Positions 37,321 through 47,008 of a DNA stretch of 64,000 nt are shown in pieces (within the stretch, counting starts at the first letter, position 1; each line of letters opens with the position of its first letter). Source of the DNA: Acinetobacter silvestris (GTDB taxonomy: Bacteria; Pseudomonadota; Gammaproteobacteria; Pseudomonadales; Moraxellaceae); the NCBI RefSeq assembly GCF_002135235.1, contig NZ_NEGB01000001.1:434001-498000 (forward strand), written 5' to 3'. Under the pieces are notes generated by a model. The model made no database searches, had not been told where the DNA came from, and saw only the letters and a program-made list of their open reading frames with translations. The translations under genes were made by a program, and so were the position numbers.

Positions 37321-37343
37321 AAAAGCGGAATATTCCGCTTTTT
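37321..37343. terminator. Bidirectional terminator between PF10118 gene and symporter gene
   Basis: AAAAGCGGAA-TA-TTCCGCTTTT with A-run and T-run on either side; serves both convergent genes. Confidence 0.88.
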
Positions 37344-37396
37344 TTCTTATCTGTAGACTACCGCTTGAAAACAAAGAGACTCATAAACTCTGCATT

Positions 37397-38641
37397 TTAA
37401 GTTTCAGCACTTGCACCCATCTCTCGGGTATGTCGATCAACCACCACGCTAATCATCATATCCCCCTGCACATTCACGACAGTTCGCACAGTATCTAATA
37501 AGCGATCGATTGGTAACAGAATTGCAATCGCTTCAGCAGGTAAACCTACCGATTGCAAGACCATAATCATAGTCACCATACCCGCACTTGGAATACCCGG
37601 TGCACCAAGCGAAGCAATCATCGCTGTTAAGCAAACAATAATTTGCTGAGTGAATGAAAGTTCCAAGCCAATTAAATTCGCAATAAATAAAGCAGCAGCA
37701 GCTTCATAAAGTGCGGTTCCATCCATATTTAACTGTGAACCAAATGGCACCACAAAACCTGCAATTTGTGGCCTCACGCCAAGGTTTTCTTGTGCACATT
37801 TCAAACTTAAAGGTAAAGTTGCAGAACTCGAACTGGTCGCAAATGCCGTAATCAATGCTGCACGTGTCCCTTTAAAGAAAGTGATTGGATTCATTTTTCC
37901 AAAAATCCACAATAATAAAGGCAATACAACTGCACCATGAAAAATAGTGGTTCCCGTCACCACCACAGCAAACTCAGCCAAACGGCTTAATATAGAAAGA
38001 TCTTCGGTTGCAATCAGTTTAGCCAATAATGCACAAATACCGAGTGGTGCCAGTTTCATCACCCAAGAAACCAGCATCATCATAATCTCAAAAAACTGAC
38101 GAGAAATATTTCGAACCGTTTTAAAGCGCTCCCCCCCATGCACTAAAGTCAAACCTAAAAATAAAGCAAAAACCACGACAGCCAATACATTACCGTCACT
38201 AAAGGCCTTAAAGGGATTGATTAAGGTATTCTGAATAAAATTGGTTAAAAATGAACTTGGGGTTAAAGTTGCTGGACTCTGATGTTGCGCCATAGCTTCT
38301 TTAAATAAGCCAATATCCACGCCCTGCCCGACATGAAAAATATGGGCACATGCTAAACCCAATATTAACGCGAGTGTTGTGGTAGTCACGCAACATGCCA
38401 ATGTTATTTTCCAGACACGACTTAATTGCCCGCCCGCTTCTAAGTTTGAAACCCCAACTACAATTGAACTAAAAATGAGTGGCACCAACAGCATTTTTAA
38501 TAAACCAATAAAAATACTACTGGCAATCCCTAAAGCATAAAGACTCACCGTAAAAAATGGAGTCTCTGGAAATAAATTTAAAAGAAAACCAAATGCGACA
38601 CCAATCACGGCTGCAATAAAAATTTGGGTATTTAAGCTCAT
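37397..38641 (-). CDS. Dicarboxylate/amino acid:cation symporter (DAACS family)
   Basis: 414-aa inner-membrane protein of the GltP/DctA/SstT family. The substrate/cation-binding motif NMDGTALYEAAAALF (about residue 305) and the serine-rich re-entrant loop ATSSSSATLPL are intact. Eight helices plus two hairpins fit the hydropathy seen. Substrate (glutamate/aspartate, C4 acids or serine) cannot be decided by eye. It is monocistronic between two terminators. Confidence 0.9.
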   Translation of the reverse strand: MSLNTQIFIAAVIGVAFGFLLNLFPETPFFTVSLYALGIASSIFIGLLKMLLVPLIFSSIVVGVSNLEAGGQLSRVWKITLACCVTTTTLALILGLACAHIFHVGQGVDIGLFKEAMAQHQSPATLTPSSFLTNFIQNTLINPFKAFSDGNVLAVVVFALFLGLTLVHGGERFKTVRNISRQFFEIMMMLVSWVMKLAPLGICALLAKLIATEDLSILSRLAEFAVVVTGTTIFHGAVVLPLLLWIFGKMNPITFFKGTRAALITAFATSSSSATLPLSLKCAQENLGVRPQIAGFVVPFGSQLNMDGTALYEAAAALFIANLIGLELSFTQQIIVCLTAMIASLGAPGIPSAGMVTMIMVLQSVGLPAEAIAILLPIDRLLDTVRTVVNVQGDMMISVVVDRHTREMGASAET

Positions 38642-38725
38642 CTTGACTTGCTTTTTCTAGTGTCCTATTTAGGCAACTATGACAGTTAGTTATTGAAGAA
38701 TCGATCATTATTTTGTGACCAACGG

Positions 38726-38755
38726 AAAAAAGCCATCATTCATGATGGCTTTTTT
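38726..38755 (-). terminator. Terminator of tesB
   Basis: AAAAAAGCCATCA-TTCA-TGATGGCTTTTT, 20 nt past the tesB stop; A-run on the other side makes it bidirectional. Confidence 0.88.
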
Positions 38756-38775
38756 CAATGCACAAATAAGAATAA

Positions 38776-39651
38776 TTACTGGGTTTCTATTTCACGTAAA
38801 CGCATCAAACCTTCTTGGGTGGTGCTACAGACCAACTCACCATTTTGCCACATGCGTCCGTAATTCAAGCCTCGTGAGCTGGCACTGACCGTTGCATCCA
38901 TGTCATACAACATCCACTCATCGGCACGTACTGGTTTATGGAAATAAATGGCATGATCAATACTGGCGCACTGTAAACTTGGTGATAAATAGTTGACGCC
39001 ATGTGGACGAAGCGCCGTCATCATCAAGGTGTAATCTGAATAAAATGCAATAATGGCTTGATGCAAAGAAACGTCATCTGCCAGTGCTTTCGGTAATTTC
39101 TCATGCGTCCGTAAATAATGCGCATAAGATGGTGCTTCAGGCTGCGGCTGGAATGGATTGGTCACATTAATAGGACGAATCTCAACCTGACGAGGTCGCA
39201 TAAATGCAGTACGAATATTTTCCGGAACAAAGCTCACAAAATTCTCTTTCAGCTCTTGTTCCGCGACTAAATCCTCAACAGCTGGATATTCCGGTTCAGC
39301 AATTTGATAATTTAAGCCTTCCTCATAGCTTGCAAAAGATACCATCGCAGAGAAAATTGTTCGTCCATGCTGAATTGCACGAACTTGACGGCTCAGAAAA
39401 CTTTTCCCATCGCGCAATTTTTCTACTTCATAAATGATTGGTGCATTAATATCACCTCCATACAAGAAGTATGCATGTAATGAATTTACTGGACGATCTG
39501 CAGTATATGATGCTGCTCGCAATGCTTGGCCTAGCACTTGCCCACCAAAAACACGCTTACCGACTAAATTGCGGCTTTGCCCACGAAAGATATGCTCTTC
39601 TAACTTTTCCAACGTTAAAAGTTCAACCAATTCTTTTGTTAAGTCATTCAT
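38776..39651 (-). CDS. tesB: Acyl-CoA thioesterase II
   Basis: 291-aa double-hotdog thioesterase that hydrolyses medium and long acyl-CoA. Conserved SIDHAIYFHKPVRADEWML (catalytic Asp) and STTQEGLMR (catalytic Gln) segments are present near the C-terminus. The ATG at 39651 is chosen; the open frame's first codon two triplets upstream is TTG. Divergent from plsB across 322 bp; both genes handle acyl groups, though no shared control is visible. Confidence 0.93.
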   Translation of the reverse strand: MNDLTKELVELLTLEKLEEHIFRGQSRNLVGKRVFGGQVLGQALRAASYTADRPVNSLHAYFLYGGDINAPIIYEVEKLRDGKSFLSRQVRAIQHGRTIFSAMVSFASYEEGLNYQIAEPEYPAVEDLVAEQELKENFVSFVPENIRTAFMRPRQVEIRPINVTNPFQPQPEAPSYAHYLRTHEKLPKALADDVSLHQAIIAFYSDYTLMMTALRPHGVNYLSPSLQCASIDHAIYFHKPVRADEWMLYDMDATVSASSRGLNYGRMWQNGELVCSTTQEGLMRLREIETQ

Positions 39652-39973
39652 ATACAATCTATGCTCTTATATCTGCCCATGAGTAATATTCTAAATCCAT
39701 ATTTACATACAGATGTATACTTATTGAGATTTTTTCGCTCTTGATCAACATTCTGCCATAGAACCTTGAGTAAAAACTAAAATTTGATTGACTATAATGT
39801 CACTTCGCTTATTTGATATAATCAGTAAAAATACGATTTTTAACGATAAAATCTAACAATATCGATGCAATTTGTCAGAAAATGACATATTGTTCCGTGC
39901 TTATATAAAGGGCTGTAGACAAGAGTTCTCCCATTCACTGAAATGCGAGATTTGTCATTTGCTAGGAGTGTGT
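39652..39973. promoter_or_regulatory. tesB-plsB divergent intergenic region
   Basis: 322 bp. Two TATAAT boxes occur on the plus strand (39793-39798 and 39817-39822) but neither has a -35 at 16-18 bp. Either could be an activator-dependent plsB promoter. No ORF with a ribosome binding site; the plsB frame stays open upstream to 39872 but lacks start signals there. Confidence 0.45.
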
Positions 39974-42544
39974 ATGTCCAAGAGTGGCTTTGGTCAAATG
40001 TATCGTCGGTTTTCCAGTAAGCTACTTGACCTTGTGGTAACACCACATGTGCTCGGAGAGGTTCCGGCTGAAACCCAACTTTCAGAAAATCAAAATATAG
40101 ATCAATCAAATAAGAAAGTGGTCTGCTACGTTTTACAAAACTATTCACGCAGCAACGCACTGGTGGTTGATGGTGAAACACGCCGCTTAAAGCTACCAGC
40201 AGCCTTAGACCCAATTCTGCTTGCTGAGCAAAAAGAAAAAGCCGCGGTACTCTTTTTACAGCATCAAGATGACACTCATTTACTTAGCCAAACTCCAAAT
40301 GTACTTCCTCCACGTCTACTGCGTCTCATCGAATTTTTAGAGCAACATTCTGAATACGATATTGAATTGGTTCCAGTCACCGTGCTTTGGGGACGTTCTC
40401 CCGATAAAGAAGACTCTTGGTTTAAACTTCTATTTACCGATACTTGGGCAACACCAAGTAAAGTTAAACAGCTCATGAACATTGGCTTACATGGCCGGGA
40501 ATCTTATTTAGAGTTTCATGAAGCACAATCTCTGCGAGCGCTCGTCAACTACGCCAAAGAACATCATCCTAATCTTTCCCCCGCAACCTATATTATTAGC
40601 GAACTGAATGAATATTTAGATCGCCAACGTGAAATTGTGCTAGGTCCTGACTTATCAGATCGCCGTAATGTGATGCAATCTTTAATTAAATCACAAGAAG
40701 TGCAAGATGCGATTCGCAAAGAAAGTATCCGCTCTAAAGTCAGCATGATTGAAGCCGAACGTCGAGCAATCGGCTTCGTGAATGAAATTGCATCTGATTA
40801 TTCTGCTTCAGCCGTGCATTTTGCAGATAAAGCACTCACGCGCCTATGGACACAGCTCTATGATGGTGTAGAAGTTCATAATTTCAGTACTGTGCGTGAA
40901 CTGGCCAAAGACTATGAAATTATCTATACCCCCTGTCATCGTAGTCATATCGATTATTTATTATTATCCTATGTCATTTATAAGCGTGGCTTAATGGTAC
41001 CGTACATTGCAGCAGGTGATAACCTGAATATGCCATTTGTCGGTCAATTATTACGTGGCGGTGGGGCATTCTTTATTCGCCGCTCATTCCGCGGAAATGC
41101 ACTATATACCTCTGTATTTAAAGAATATTTATATAGCATCTTATCTCGAAATACACCTTTAGAATACTTTATTGAAGGTGGCCGCTCACGTACAGGTCGC
41201 TTACTACCGCCGAAAACTGGCATGCTAGCAATGACCGTACATAGTCATTTACGTGACCGTGCTAAACCCATCGTTTTTATTCCAACCTATATTGGTTATG
41301 AACGCCTGATGGAAGGTGCAACCTACGTTGGCGAAATGAATGGTAAGCCGAAAGAAACTGAATCTATTTTTGGGATTTTACAAACCTTAAGAAAAATTGA
41401 GCGTATTTTTGGTAAAGTGCATGTCAATTTTGGTCAACCGGTATTCTTGGATGATGTGCTGAAAGAGCACAATGCAGACCAAATCAAAATTGAACGGAAT
41501 GATGACCCAATTCCTCCTGAAGTGTCTAATACGGTTAACAGTGCAGCTAATACAATTTTAGAAAATATTAACCGCGCAGTAGTGATTAACCCTGTTTCTC
41601 TACTTTCGTTAATTTTACTGGCTACACCTAAACACACCTTAGACGAAAAAATTTGCATTAAGCAGCTAGATACCTATCGTAAGCTGGCTTCGGCACTTCC
41701 TTACGATGAGCGTAGTCAAATCACCCCGCTGTCAGGTAAAGAAATCATTGCTTATGGCATGAAATTAAAACTGATTAAACGGGTTCAACATGTACTCGGT
41801 GACATTATTGCGATTGAAGACAACCAAGCGATCTTACTCACTTACTTCCGCAACAACATTTTACATACCTTTGTTTTACCTTCTTTAATTGCTGCACTGG
41901 TAGAACATAATGGCAAAATTAAACATGCTGATTTAATCAACGTTATTCAGACCCTTTATCCATTCTTAAAAGCAGAATTGTTCTTAAAATGGAAAGAAGA
42001 CGAACTAAAAGTGCAAATCTGCAAATATATTGAAGCCTTGGTTCAAGCCAAGTTAATTTCAATTGATGAAGATAATTTCTTACATAGCCCTGCACCCAAT
42101 AGTGAAGAGCACAATCAACTTGTGGTTCTTGCCGCACCAGTCATGCAAAGTCTTGAGCGTTATTACATGACTTTGGCACTGATTACCCAACGCGGTTCTG
42201 GCAATATTTCAACCCATCAAGTTGAAATTCTGAGTCATTTACTGGGTCAGCGCTTGTCGGTGTTGTATGAGTTTAATTCACCTGAATTTTTTGATAAATC
42301 CTTATTCCAGAGCTTTATTAAAGTCCTGACCCAACAAGGCTATATCGATAAAAATGAAGAAGGTGCGATTATCTTTGATGAGAACTTCCGTAATGTCGCA
42401 CAATATGCCAATTTAGTCTTGGATGATGTCACCTTGCAAATGCTGCAACACATTACTTCATTTACCGATGAAGAATTAAAAGAAGCACTCGATGCCGTGG
42501 CTGCACAACAAGCTAAAAAACGCTTAAAACGCAAGAAAAAATAA
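39974..42544 (+). CDS. plsB: Glycerol-3-phosphate 1-O-acyltransferase
   Basis: 856-aa membrane-associated enzyme making lysophosphatidate, the first step of phospholipid synthesis. The acyltransferase block I HRSHID has H322 and D327; block III FIEGGRSRTGRLLPPK follows. I choose the ATG at 39974 because AGGAG lies 7 nt upstream and MSKSGFGQMYRRFSSKL looks like a normal start; the 34 extra codons of the open frame have none. Length is slightly above E. coli PlsB (~807 aa). The C-terminus ends in a basic tail. Confidence 0.95.
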   Translation: MSKSGFGQMYRRFSSKLLDLVVTPHVLGEVPAETQLSENQNIDQSNKKVVCYVLQNYSRSNALVVDGETRRLKLPAALDPILLAEQKEKAAVLFLQHQDDTHLLSQTPNVLPPRLLRLIEFLEQHSEYDIELVPVTVLWGRSPDKEDSWFKLLFTDTWATPSKVKQLMNIGLHGRESYLEFHEAQSLRALVNYAKEHHPNLSPATYIISELNEYLDRQREIVLGPDLSDRRNVMQSLIKSQEVQDAIRKESIRSKVSMIEAERRAIGFVNEIASDYSASAVHFADKALTRLWTQLYDGVEVHNFSTVRELAKDYEIIYTPCHRSHIDYLLLSYVIYKRGLMVPYIAAGDNLNMPFVGQLLRGGGAFFIRRSFRGNALYTSVFKEYLYSILSRNTPLEYFIEGGRSRTGRLLPPKTGMLAMTVHSHLRDRAKPIVFIPTYIGYERLMEGATYVGEMNGKPKETESIFGILQTLRKIERIFGKVHVNFGQPVFLDDVLKEHNADQIKIERNDDPIPPEVSNTVNSAANTILENINRAVVINPVSLLSLILLATPKHTLDEKICIKQLDTYRKLASALPYDERSQITPLSGKEIIAYGMKLKLIKRVQHVLGDIIAIEDNQAILLTYFRNNILHTFVLPSLIAALVEHNGKIKHADLINVIQTLYPFLKAELFLKWKEDELKVQICKYIEALVQAKLISIDEDNFLHSPAPNSEEHNQLVVLAAPVMQSLERYYMTLALITQRGSGNISTHQVEILSHLLGQRLSVLYEFNSPEFFDKSLFQSFIKVLTQQGYIDKNEEGAIIFDENFRNVAQYANLVLDDVTLQMLQHITSFTDEELKEALDAVAAQQAKKRLKRKKK

Positions 42545-42549
42545 TAGAT

Positions 42550-42586
42550 CCAAACTCCCTTTTATCTAAAGGAAAGGGAGTTTTGG
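42550..42586. terminator. Hairpin between convergent plsB and the NAD(P)-binding gene
   Basis: CCAAACTCCCTTT pairs with AAAGGGAGTTTTGG (one bulge). Short T-run only; probable weak terminator shared by both genes. Confidence 0.65.
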
Positions 42587-42608
42587 CTTAAATAGCTTCA
42601 TCAAAAAA

Positions 42609-43421
42609 TCACTGCAATAATGCTGCATAATCTTTAAAATAATCTTGATGTTGCAACTCAAATCCGCTCTCCAACATTCTTTTCGCAAAAATTTGTTTCC
42701 CCGACTCACGCTCACTTTGCACAACTAATTCAGGTAAATTTAGGTATCGCTGGAACCATTGAATCGTTTCATGTAATGCTGTTGGCCGATTATTGCTACA
42801 GATATAGGATTTTTCAAAATGTTCCACGTGAATCAAATAAGCTAAAAATCGTGCTAAATCCTCAATATGAATTCGATTTGACCAATGAATATTCGGGTAC
42901 GTTTTTGTGGTTTCCGCAAGCTTAACCATTCGCGCCACAGAAGTGCCATAAATTCCTGTCGGTCTAACAATCACACATTCACATGGATAAGCCTGTTGCC
43001 ATAACTGCTCCATTTTCAATAACAACTGCCCTTGCTCATCACTAGGAATAATTTCTGAATCATCATCGATGCATTCACCGTGATTTCTCCCATACACACG
43101 TGTTGAGGAAACGATAATAATGCGTTGTACAGGATGCTGCTGCAAAGCATTCACAATCGGTTGCACTGAATCCACATAAGTTTGCTGATAAGCATCTACT
43201 GAGCTTTGTGCCGTATCGCGTGATGGCGTAAGCAATACATAAACCACATCTATTGCTTGAGTTTTCGATAAATCAAGCTGATGAATATCCTGAATTAGAT
43301 GCTGTGCAAAATCATCATCTTTAGAACTACGGCTGACTGTGGTAATTTGGTGGCCTTGCTGAAATAATTGTTTTGCAATACGCGCAGATGTTTTACCATA
43401 ACCTATAAATAAAATATGCAT
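42609..43421 (-). CDS. NAD(P)-binding extended SDR-like protein (YeeZ-like)
   Basis: 270-aa Rossmann protein. MHILFIGYGKTSARIAKQLF carries a GxGxxxxxIA-type nucleotide motif. VIVSSTRVYG resembles the extended-SDR serine strand but the YxxxK pair is not obvious, so catalysis is uncertain. The ATG at 43421 has AGGTG upstream; the longer frame overlaps the recG start on the other strand and is unlikely. Divergent from recG with 34 bp between starts. Confidence 0.75.
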   Translation of the reverse strand: MHILFIGYGKTSARIAKQLFQQGHQITTVSRSSKDDDFAQHLIQDIHQLDLSKTQAIDVVYVLLTPSRDTAQSSVDAYQQTYVDSVQPIVNALQQHPVQRIIIVSSTRVYGRNHGECIDDDSEIIPSDEQGQLLLKMEQLWQQAYPCECVIVRPTGIYGTSVARMVKLAETTKTYPNIHWSNRIHIEDLARFLAYLIHVEHFEKSYICSNNRPTALHETIQWFQRYLNLPELVVQSERESGKQIFAKRMLESGFELQHQDYFKDYAALLQ

Positions 43422-43455
43422 TGTTACACCTGATGAATCAACCAGTTGAGGGCAC

Positions 43456-45501
43456 ATGGCATCCGTCCAGCAATTGCACGGGCTTGGAAATGCCGCTGCA
43501 ACACTACTTGAAAAGTTAAACATTTTCACGACTGACGATTTACTGTTCCATTTACCACGGGACTATGAAGATCGTAGCACGCTTATTCCTATGCACCAAT
43601 TGGTCGTAGGACGCAGCTATTTGCTTGAAGGAATTGTGAAAGGCGTCGATTTTCCACCGGGAAAACGTAAATCCATGGCTGTACTATTGCAGGATGATTT
43701 TGGCAAAGTCACCTTACGTTTTTATCACGTTTATAAAGCACTGACGGATCGCGCCAAGCTTGATCATCGCTTACGTATTTTTGGTGAAGTGCGAGTCGGT
43801 GCACGTGGACTAGAATTGTATCATCCTGAAATCCAATTGATTACAACCCACACACCATTGCCTAAAACCCAACTGACGGCTATTTACCCCAGTACTGATG
43901 GCTTAACCCAGCCTAAATTACGTGAGTATGTGAAACAGGCACTCAAAACACATAGCGATGATTTACCCGAATTACTACCTGAAAAATTCACCAATGGTTA
44001 TGCTTTGAAACAAGCATTGGAATATATCCATGAGCCGCCTGTTGATGCGAATATGCTGCAACTCACACAAGGTTCACACCCTGCCCAACAACGATTAATT
44101 TTTGAAGAATTAGTCGCACATCAAATCAGTTTACTCACGCGCCGCGCCTTTATTCAGCAAATTGCCGCACCTTCATTCTCACCCAGCCGTGATTTTTCTA
44201 AACAACTGTTAGCAGCACTACCGTTTAGTATGACCAATGCACAAAAAAGAGTATCCAAAGAAATCATACAAGATTTAAAGCAGAACAAACCCATGCTGCG
44301 TTTAATTCAAGGTGATGTTGGGGCAGGTAAAACCTTAGTTGCAGCTCTTGCTGCGTGTCATGCTTTAGAAGAAGGCTGGCAAGTTGCCATGATGGCACCT
44401 ACTGAAATCTTAGCAGAACAACATTATCTCAATTTCAAAAAATGGTTTGAACCTTTGGGCGTTCACGTGTCTTGGCTGTCTGGCAAACAAAAAGGTAAAG
44501 CCCGTGCCACTGCCGAACAAAGCATTAAAGATGGCACAGCCAAGCTAATTATCGGCACACATGCATTGTTTCAAGACAAAATTGAATTTTCCAAACTTGG
44601 CTTAGTGATTATTGATGAACAACATCGTTTTGGGGTTGATCAACGCTTAGCCTTACGCAATAAAGGTATGAATAACACGACCCCACATCAATTGGTTATG
44701 ACTGCAACACCTATTCCACGAACTTTAGCGATGTCGGCGTATGGTGATTTAGATACCTCCGTGATTGATGAATTACCGCCGGGACGTACGCCAATTCAAA
44801 CCGTAACCATTCCATTAGATCGTCGTGAAGAAGTGCTCAACCGTATAACTAGCAATTGTGCTGAAGGTAAACAAGCCTATTGGGTTTGTACCTTAGTGGA
44901 ACAATCGGAAACTTTAGATGCTCAGGCGGCTGAAGCAACCTATCAAGAGATTAGAGAGCGATTTCCACAACTGAATATTGGCTTAGTGCATGGCAAGATG
45001 AAAGCTGATGAGAAGCAGGCCGTCATGCAACAATTTAAAGCAAATGAATTACAATTATTAATTGCCACAACGGTGATTGAAGTCGGGGTCGATGTGCCCA
45101 ATGCATCCATCATGGTGATTGAAAATGCAGAACGCTTAGGGCTTTCCCAGCTACACCAATTACGTGGTCGTGTCGGTCGTGGCGCTAAAGCCAGTTTTTG
45201 TGCCTTACTCTATAAAAATCCACTGTCACAAAATGGGCAGGAACGTTTACGTATCATGCGTGAAACCAATGACGGTTTTATCATTGCTGAAAAAGATTTA
45301 GAAATTCGTGGCCCAGGGGAGTTACTGGGCACCAAACAAACTGGGGATTTGGGCTTTCGTGTGGCAAAGTTAGAACGCGATGATCACCTCTTAGCACAAG
45401 CTCACTATGTTGCAGCACAAGTTTTGCAAGATACGCCTGAAAATGCAGAAGCCTTGCTCAAACGCTGGTTGCCTGAGGCACCGAGATATGCGTATGTTTA
45501 A
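43456..45501 (+). CDS. recG: ATP-dependent DNA helicase RecG
   Basis: 681-aa branch-migration helicase for stalled forks and Holliday junctions. N-terminal wedge/OB domain (about residues 1-170), helicase motif I GDVGAGKT, motif II DEQH (RecG-type), TATPIPRTLA motif III, and the TRG-region motif GRVGRG...ELLGTKQTGDLGF near the C-terminus. ATG at 43456 has GAGG upstream. Length is near the usual ~690 aa. Confidence 0.96.
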   Translation: MASVQQLHGLGNAAATLLEKLNIFTTDDLLFHLPRDYEDRSTLIPMHQLVVGRSYLLEGIVKGVDFPPGKRKSMAVLLQDDFGKVTLRFYHVYKALTDRAKLDHRLRIFGEVRVGARGLELYHPEIQLITTHTPLPKTQLTAIYPSTDGLTQPKLREYVKQALKTHSDDLPELLPEKFTNGYALKQALEYIHEPPVDANMLQLTQGSHPAQQRLIFEELVAHQISLLTRRAFIQQIAAPSFSPSRDFSKQLLAALPFSMTNAQKRVSKEIIQDLKQNKPMLRLIQGDVGAGKTLVAALAACHALEEGWQVAMMAPTEILAEQHYLNFKKWFEPLGVHVSWLSGKQKGKARATAEQSIKDGTAKLIIGTHALFQDKIEFSKLGLVIIDEQHRFGVDQRLALRNKGMNNTTPHQLVMTATPIPRTLAMSAYGDLDTSVIDELPPGRTPIQTVTIPLDRREEVLNRITSNCAEGKQAYWVCTLVEQSETLDAQAAEATYQEIRERFPQLNIGLVHGKMKADEKQAVMQQFKANELQLLIATTVIEVGVDVPNASIMVIENAERLGLSQLHQLRGRVGRGAKASFCALLYKNPLSQNGQERLRIMRETNDGFIIAEKDLEIRGPGELLGTKQTGDLGFRVAKLERDDHLLAQAHYVAAQVLQDTPENAEALLKRWLPEAPRYAYV

Positions 45502-45518
45502 ATAATAAGGAAAATGAA

Positions 45519-45905
45519 GTGATACAAGATATTCCTGTTCCATATGATTCAGCGCTTCAATCTCCAATTCCAACCATTTGGCGAGACACGATTGTTTTAA
45601 TTGTTGAAGCGTTTAAAGATAAAGATTTTGCTCGTTTGAATACTATTCCTGATGTCCAGTTTATTGACCTAGAATATGCTTTAGAGCTTGCAGAATCTAT
45701 TGTGAACTATGGCGCTCATCTTATAAGCTTATCTAAAGACGCTTGGGATACATCAGTCTGTCTATATATGCAAAATGATTTTTGGATTGCTATCATTGAT
45801 CTATTCACTGTCGAAGAAGGTCGCAGTGACTTAATCCTTGATCTTCGTATTTTTAAAAAAGAAAATCAGTTTGAGTTTCAAATTAATGGTATCTATGTAC
45901 CATAA
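45519..45905 (+). CDS. Hypothetical protein between recG and comF
   Basis: I do not recognise this 128-aa protein. GTG at 45519 with AAGGA upstream, 17 nt after recG. It is acidic, likely soluble, alpha/beta in pattern, with a conserved-looking IPTIWRDTIVLIVEAF helix near the N-terminus and a strand-rich C-terminus. No signal peptide or catalytic motif. Such short acidic proteins can be immunity or adaptor proteins, but no toxin adjoins. The next gene, comF, begins 37 nt later. Confidence 0.7.
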   Translation: MIQDIPVPYDSALQSPIPTIWRDTIVLIVEAFKDKDFARLNTIPDVQFIDLEYALELAESIVNYGAHLISLSKDAWDTSVCLYMQNDFWIAIIDLFTVEEGRSDLILDLRIFKKENQFEFQINGIYVP

Positions 45906-45942
45906 TTTAACCCTTATAAAATCAAAAGAAAAAGAAAACTCT

Positions 45943-46572
45943 ATGCTCCAATTTATTCACCAACTGCTCCACAAAAGCATACAAAGCATTTCCCCTTGCC
46001 TACTTTGTAGCATTGATTTACAACAGCAGCACTCCCTCTGCAAGGACTGCTGGAATCAACTTCCTTGGTACAAACAGTCTATTGAACGGCATGAACAACA
46101 AATTTTAGTCGCGCATCGCTATACGTTTCCGATGGATCGTATCATTCTAAAATATAAATATGAACAACAACTTCACTATCAAAACGTATTAGCACAAAGT
46201 TTATTAAGTCTGAAACTGCCTAAAGTCCAAGCCATCGTTGCGATGCCCATTTCCACTGAACGGCTTCAACAGCGTGGCTATAACCAAATGTTAATCATCG
46301 CCAAACTCATGGCAAAACAACTTAATATTCCTGTTTGGCAGCCTGTAGTTCGAACCGCTCAACATTCACAAAAGGGCCTAACCCGACTTGAGCGACTCGA
46401 AAATATTGAACATCAATTTCGGCCGATAATCACAGAACAACGTAAATATAGGAAAGTGTTGATTATTGATGACGTCATTACAACTGGAAGCTCCATTCAT
46501 GCTTTAGCCCAAGCATTGGAAAACTTGGGTTGCCAGCATGTTTATGCAGCATGCATTGCCGCTGCAGAGTAA
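45943..46572 (+). CDS. comF: ComF-family phosphoribosyltransferase-like protein
   Basis: 209-aa protein needed for natural transformation in several bacteria, including Acinetobacter relatives. N-terminal cysteine pairs (CLLC, CKDC) form a likely zinc finger, and the PRPP-loop motif VLIIDDVITTGSSI lies near residue 168. The ATG at 45943 gives the family length; the open frame extends 35 codons upstream into the unknown gene. It ends one base before the convergent Nudix stop. Confidence 0.88.
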   Translation: MLQFIHQLLHKSIQSISPCLLCSIDLQQQHSLCKDCWNQLPWYKQSIERHEQQILVAHRYTFPMDRIILKYKYEQQLHYQNVLAQSLLSLKLPKVQAIVAMPISTERLQQRGYNQMLIIAKLMAKQLNIPVWQPVVRTAQHSQKGLTRLERLENIEHQFRPIITEQRKYRKVLIIDDVITTGSSIHALAQALENLGCQHVYAACIAAAE

Positions 46573-46573
46573 T

Positions 46574-46969
46574 TCAATACGATAAATTTTGCTTACACCA
46601 AGGAATCACAATCTCCTTGGTCAAAGGCGCCAATAAAGTCTGCTGATCATCCAAATCAATCCACTTCATTTCTGCAATTTCAGCATTAATTTGAGGATAT
46701 TGCGCCAACTCAACCTGATAAACATAACTAATCAATTGATGATTCACTTCATTGGCAGCCAGTGTTTCAAAACGACCAATAAATTGCTGGATTGTCGCCT
46801 GACCACCAATCTCCTCATCAATTTCACGCAGCATAGTGTGCTCAGGCAACTCATTTGGCTCTAACTTGCCGCCCACTTGCATAAAGTATTCGGTATTTTG
46901 CTTTCTCACCAACAACAATTGATTCTGTTTATTCAAAATCACTGCTGCTGCAACGGTAATAATCTTCAT
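46574..46969 (-). CDS. Nudix hydrolase
   Basis: 131-aa enzyme that hydrolyses nucleoside diphosphate derivatives. The Nudix box G-x5-E-x7-REIDEEIGG is complete, from about residue 33 to 55, so it should bind Mg and be active. MutT-like size, substrate unknown. Transcribed from upstream of the LOG gene's stop side on the same strand, possibly read through from it after 39 nt. Confidence 0.85.
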   Translation of the reverse strand: MKIITVAAAVILNKQNQLLLVRKQNTEYFMQVGGKLEPNELPEHTMLREIDEEIGGQATIQQFIGRFETLAANEVNHQLISYVYQVELAQYPQINAEIAEMKWIDLDDQQTLLAPLTKEIVIPWCKQNLSY

Positions 46970-47008
46970 TTACTTTACTATCTTACTCAAAATTAATTTG
47001 AACGAAAT

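Noticed and set aside
39781-39830. Two TATAAT boxes upstream of plsB as a strong promoter
   Set aside because: Neither has a -35-like hexamer at normal spacing, so I list only the region.
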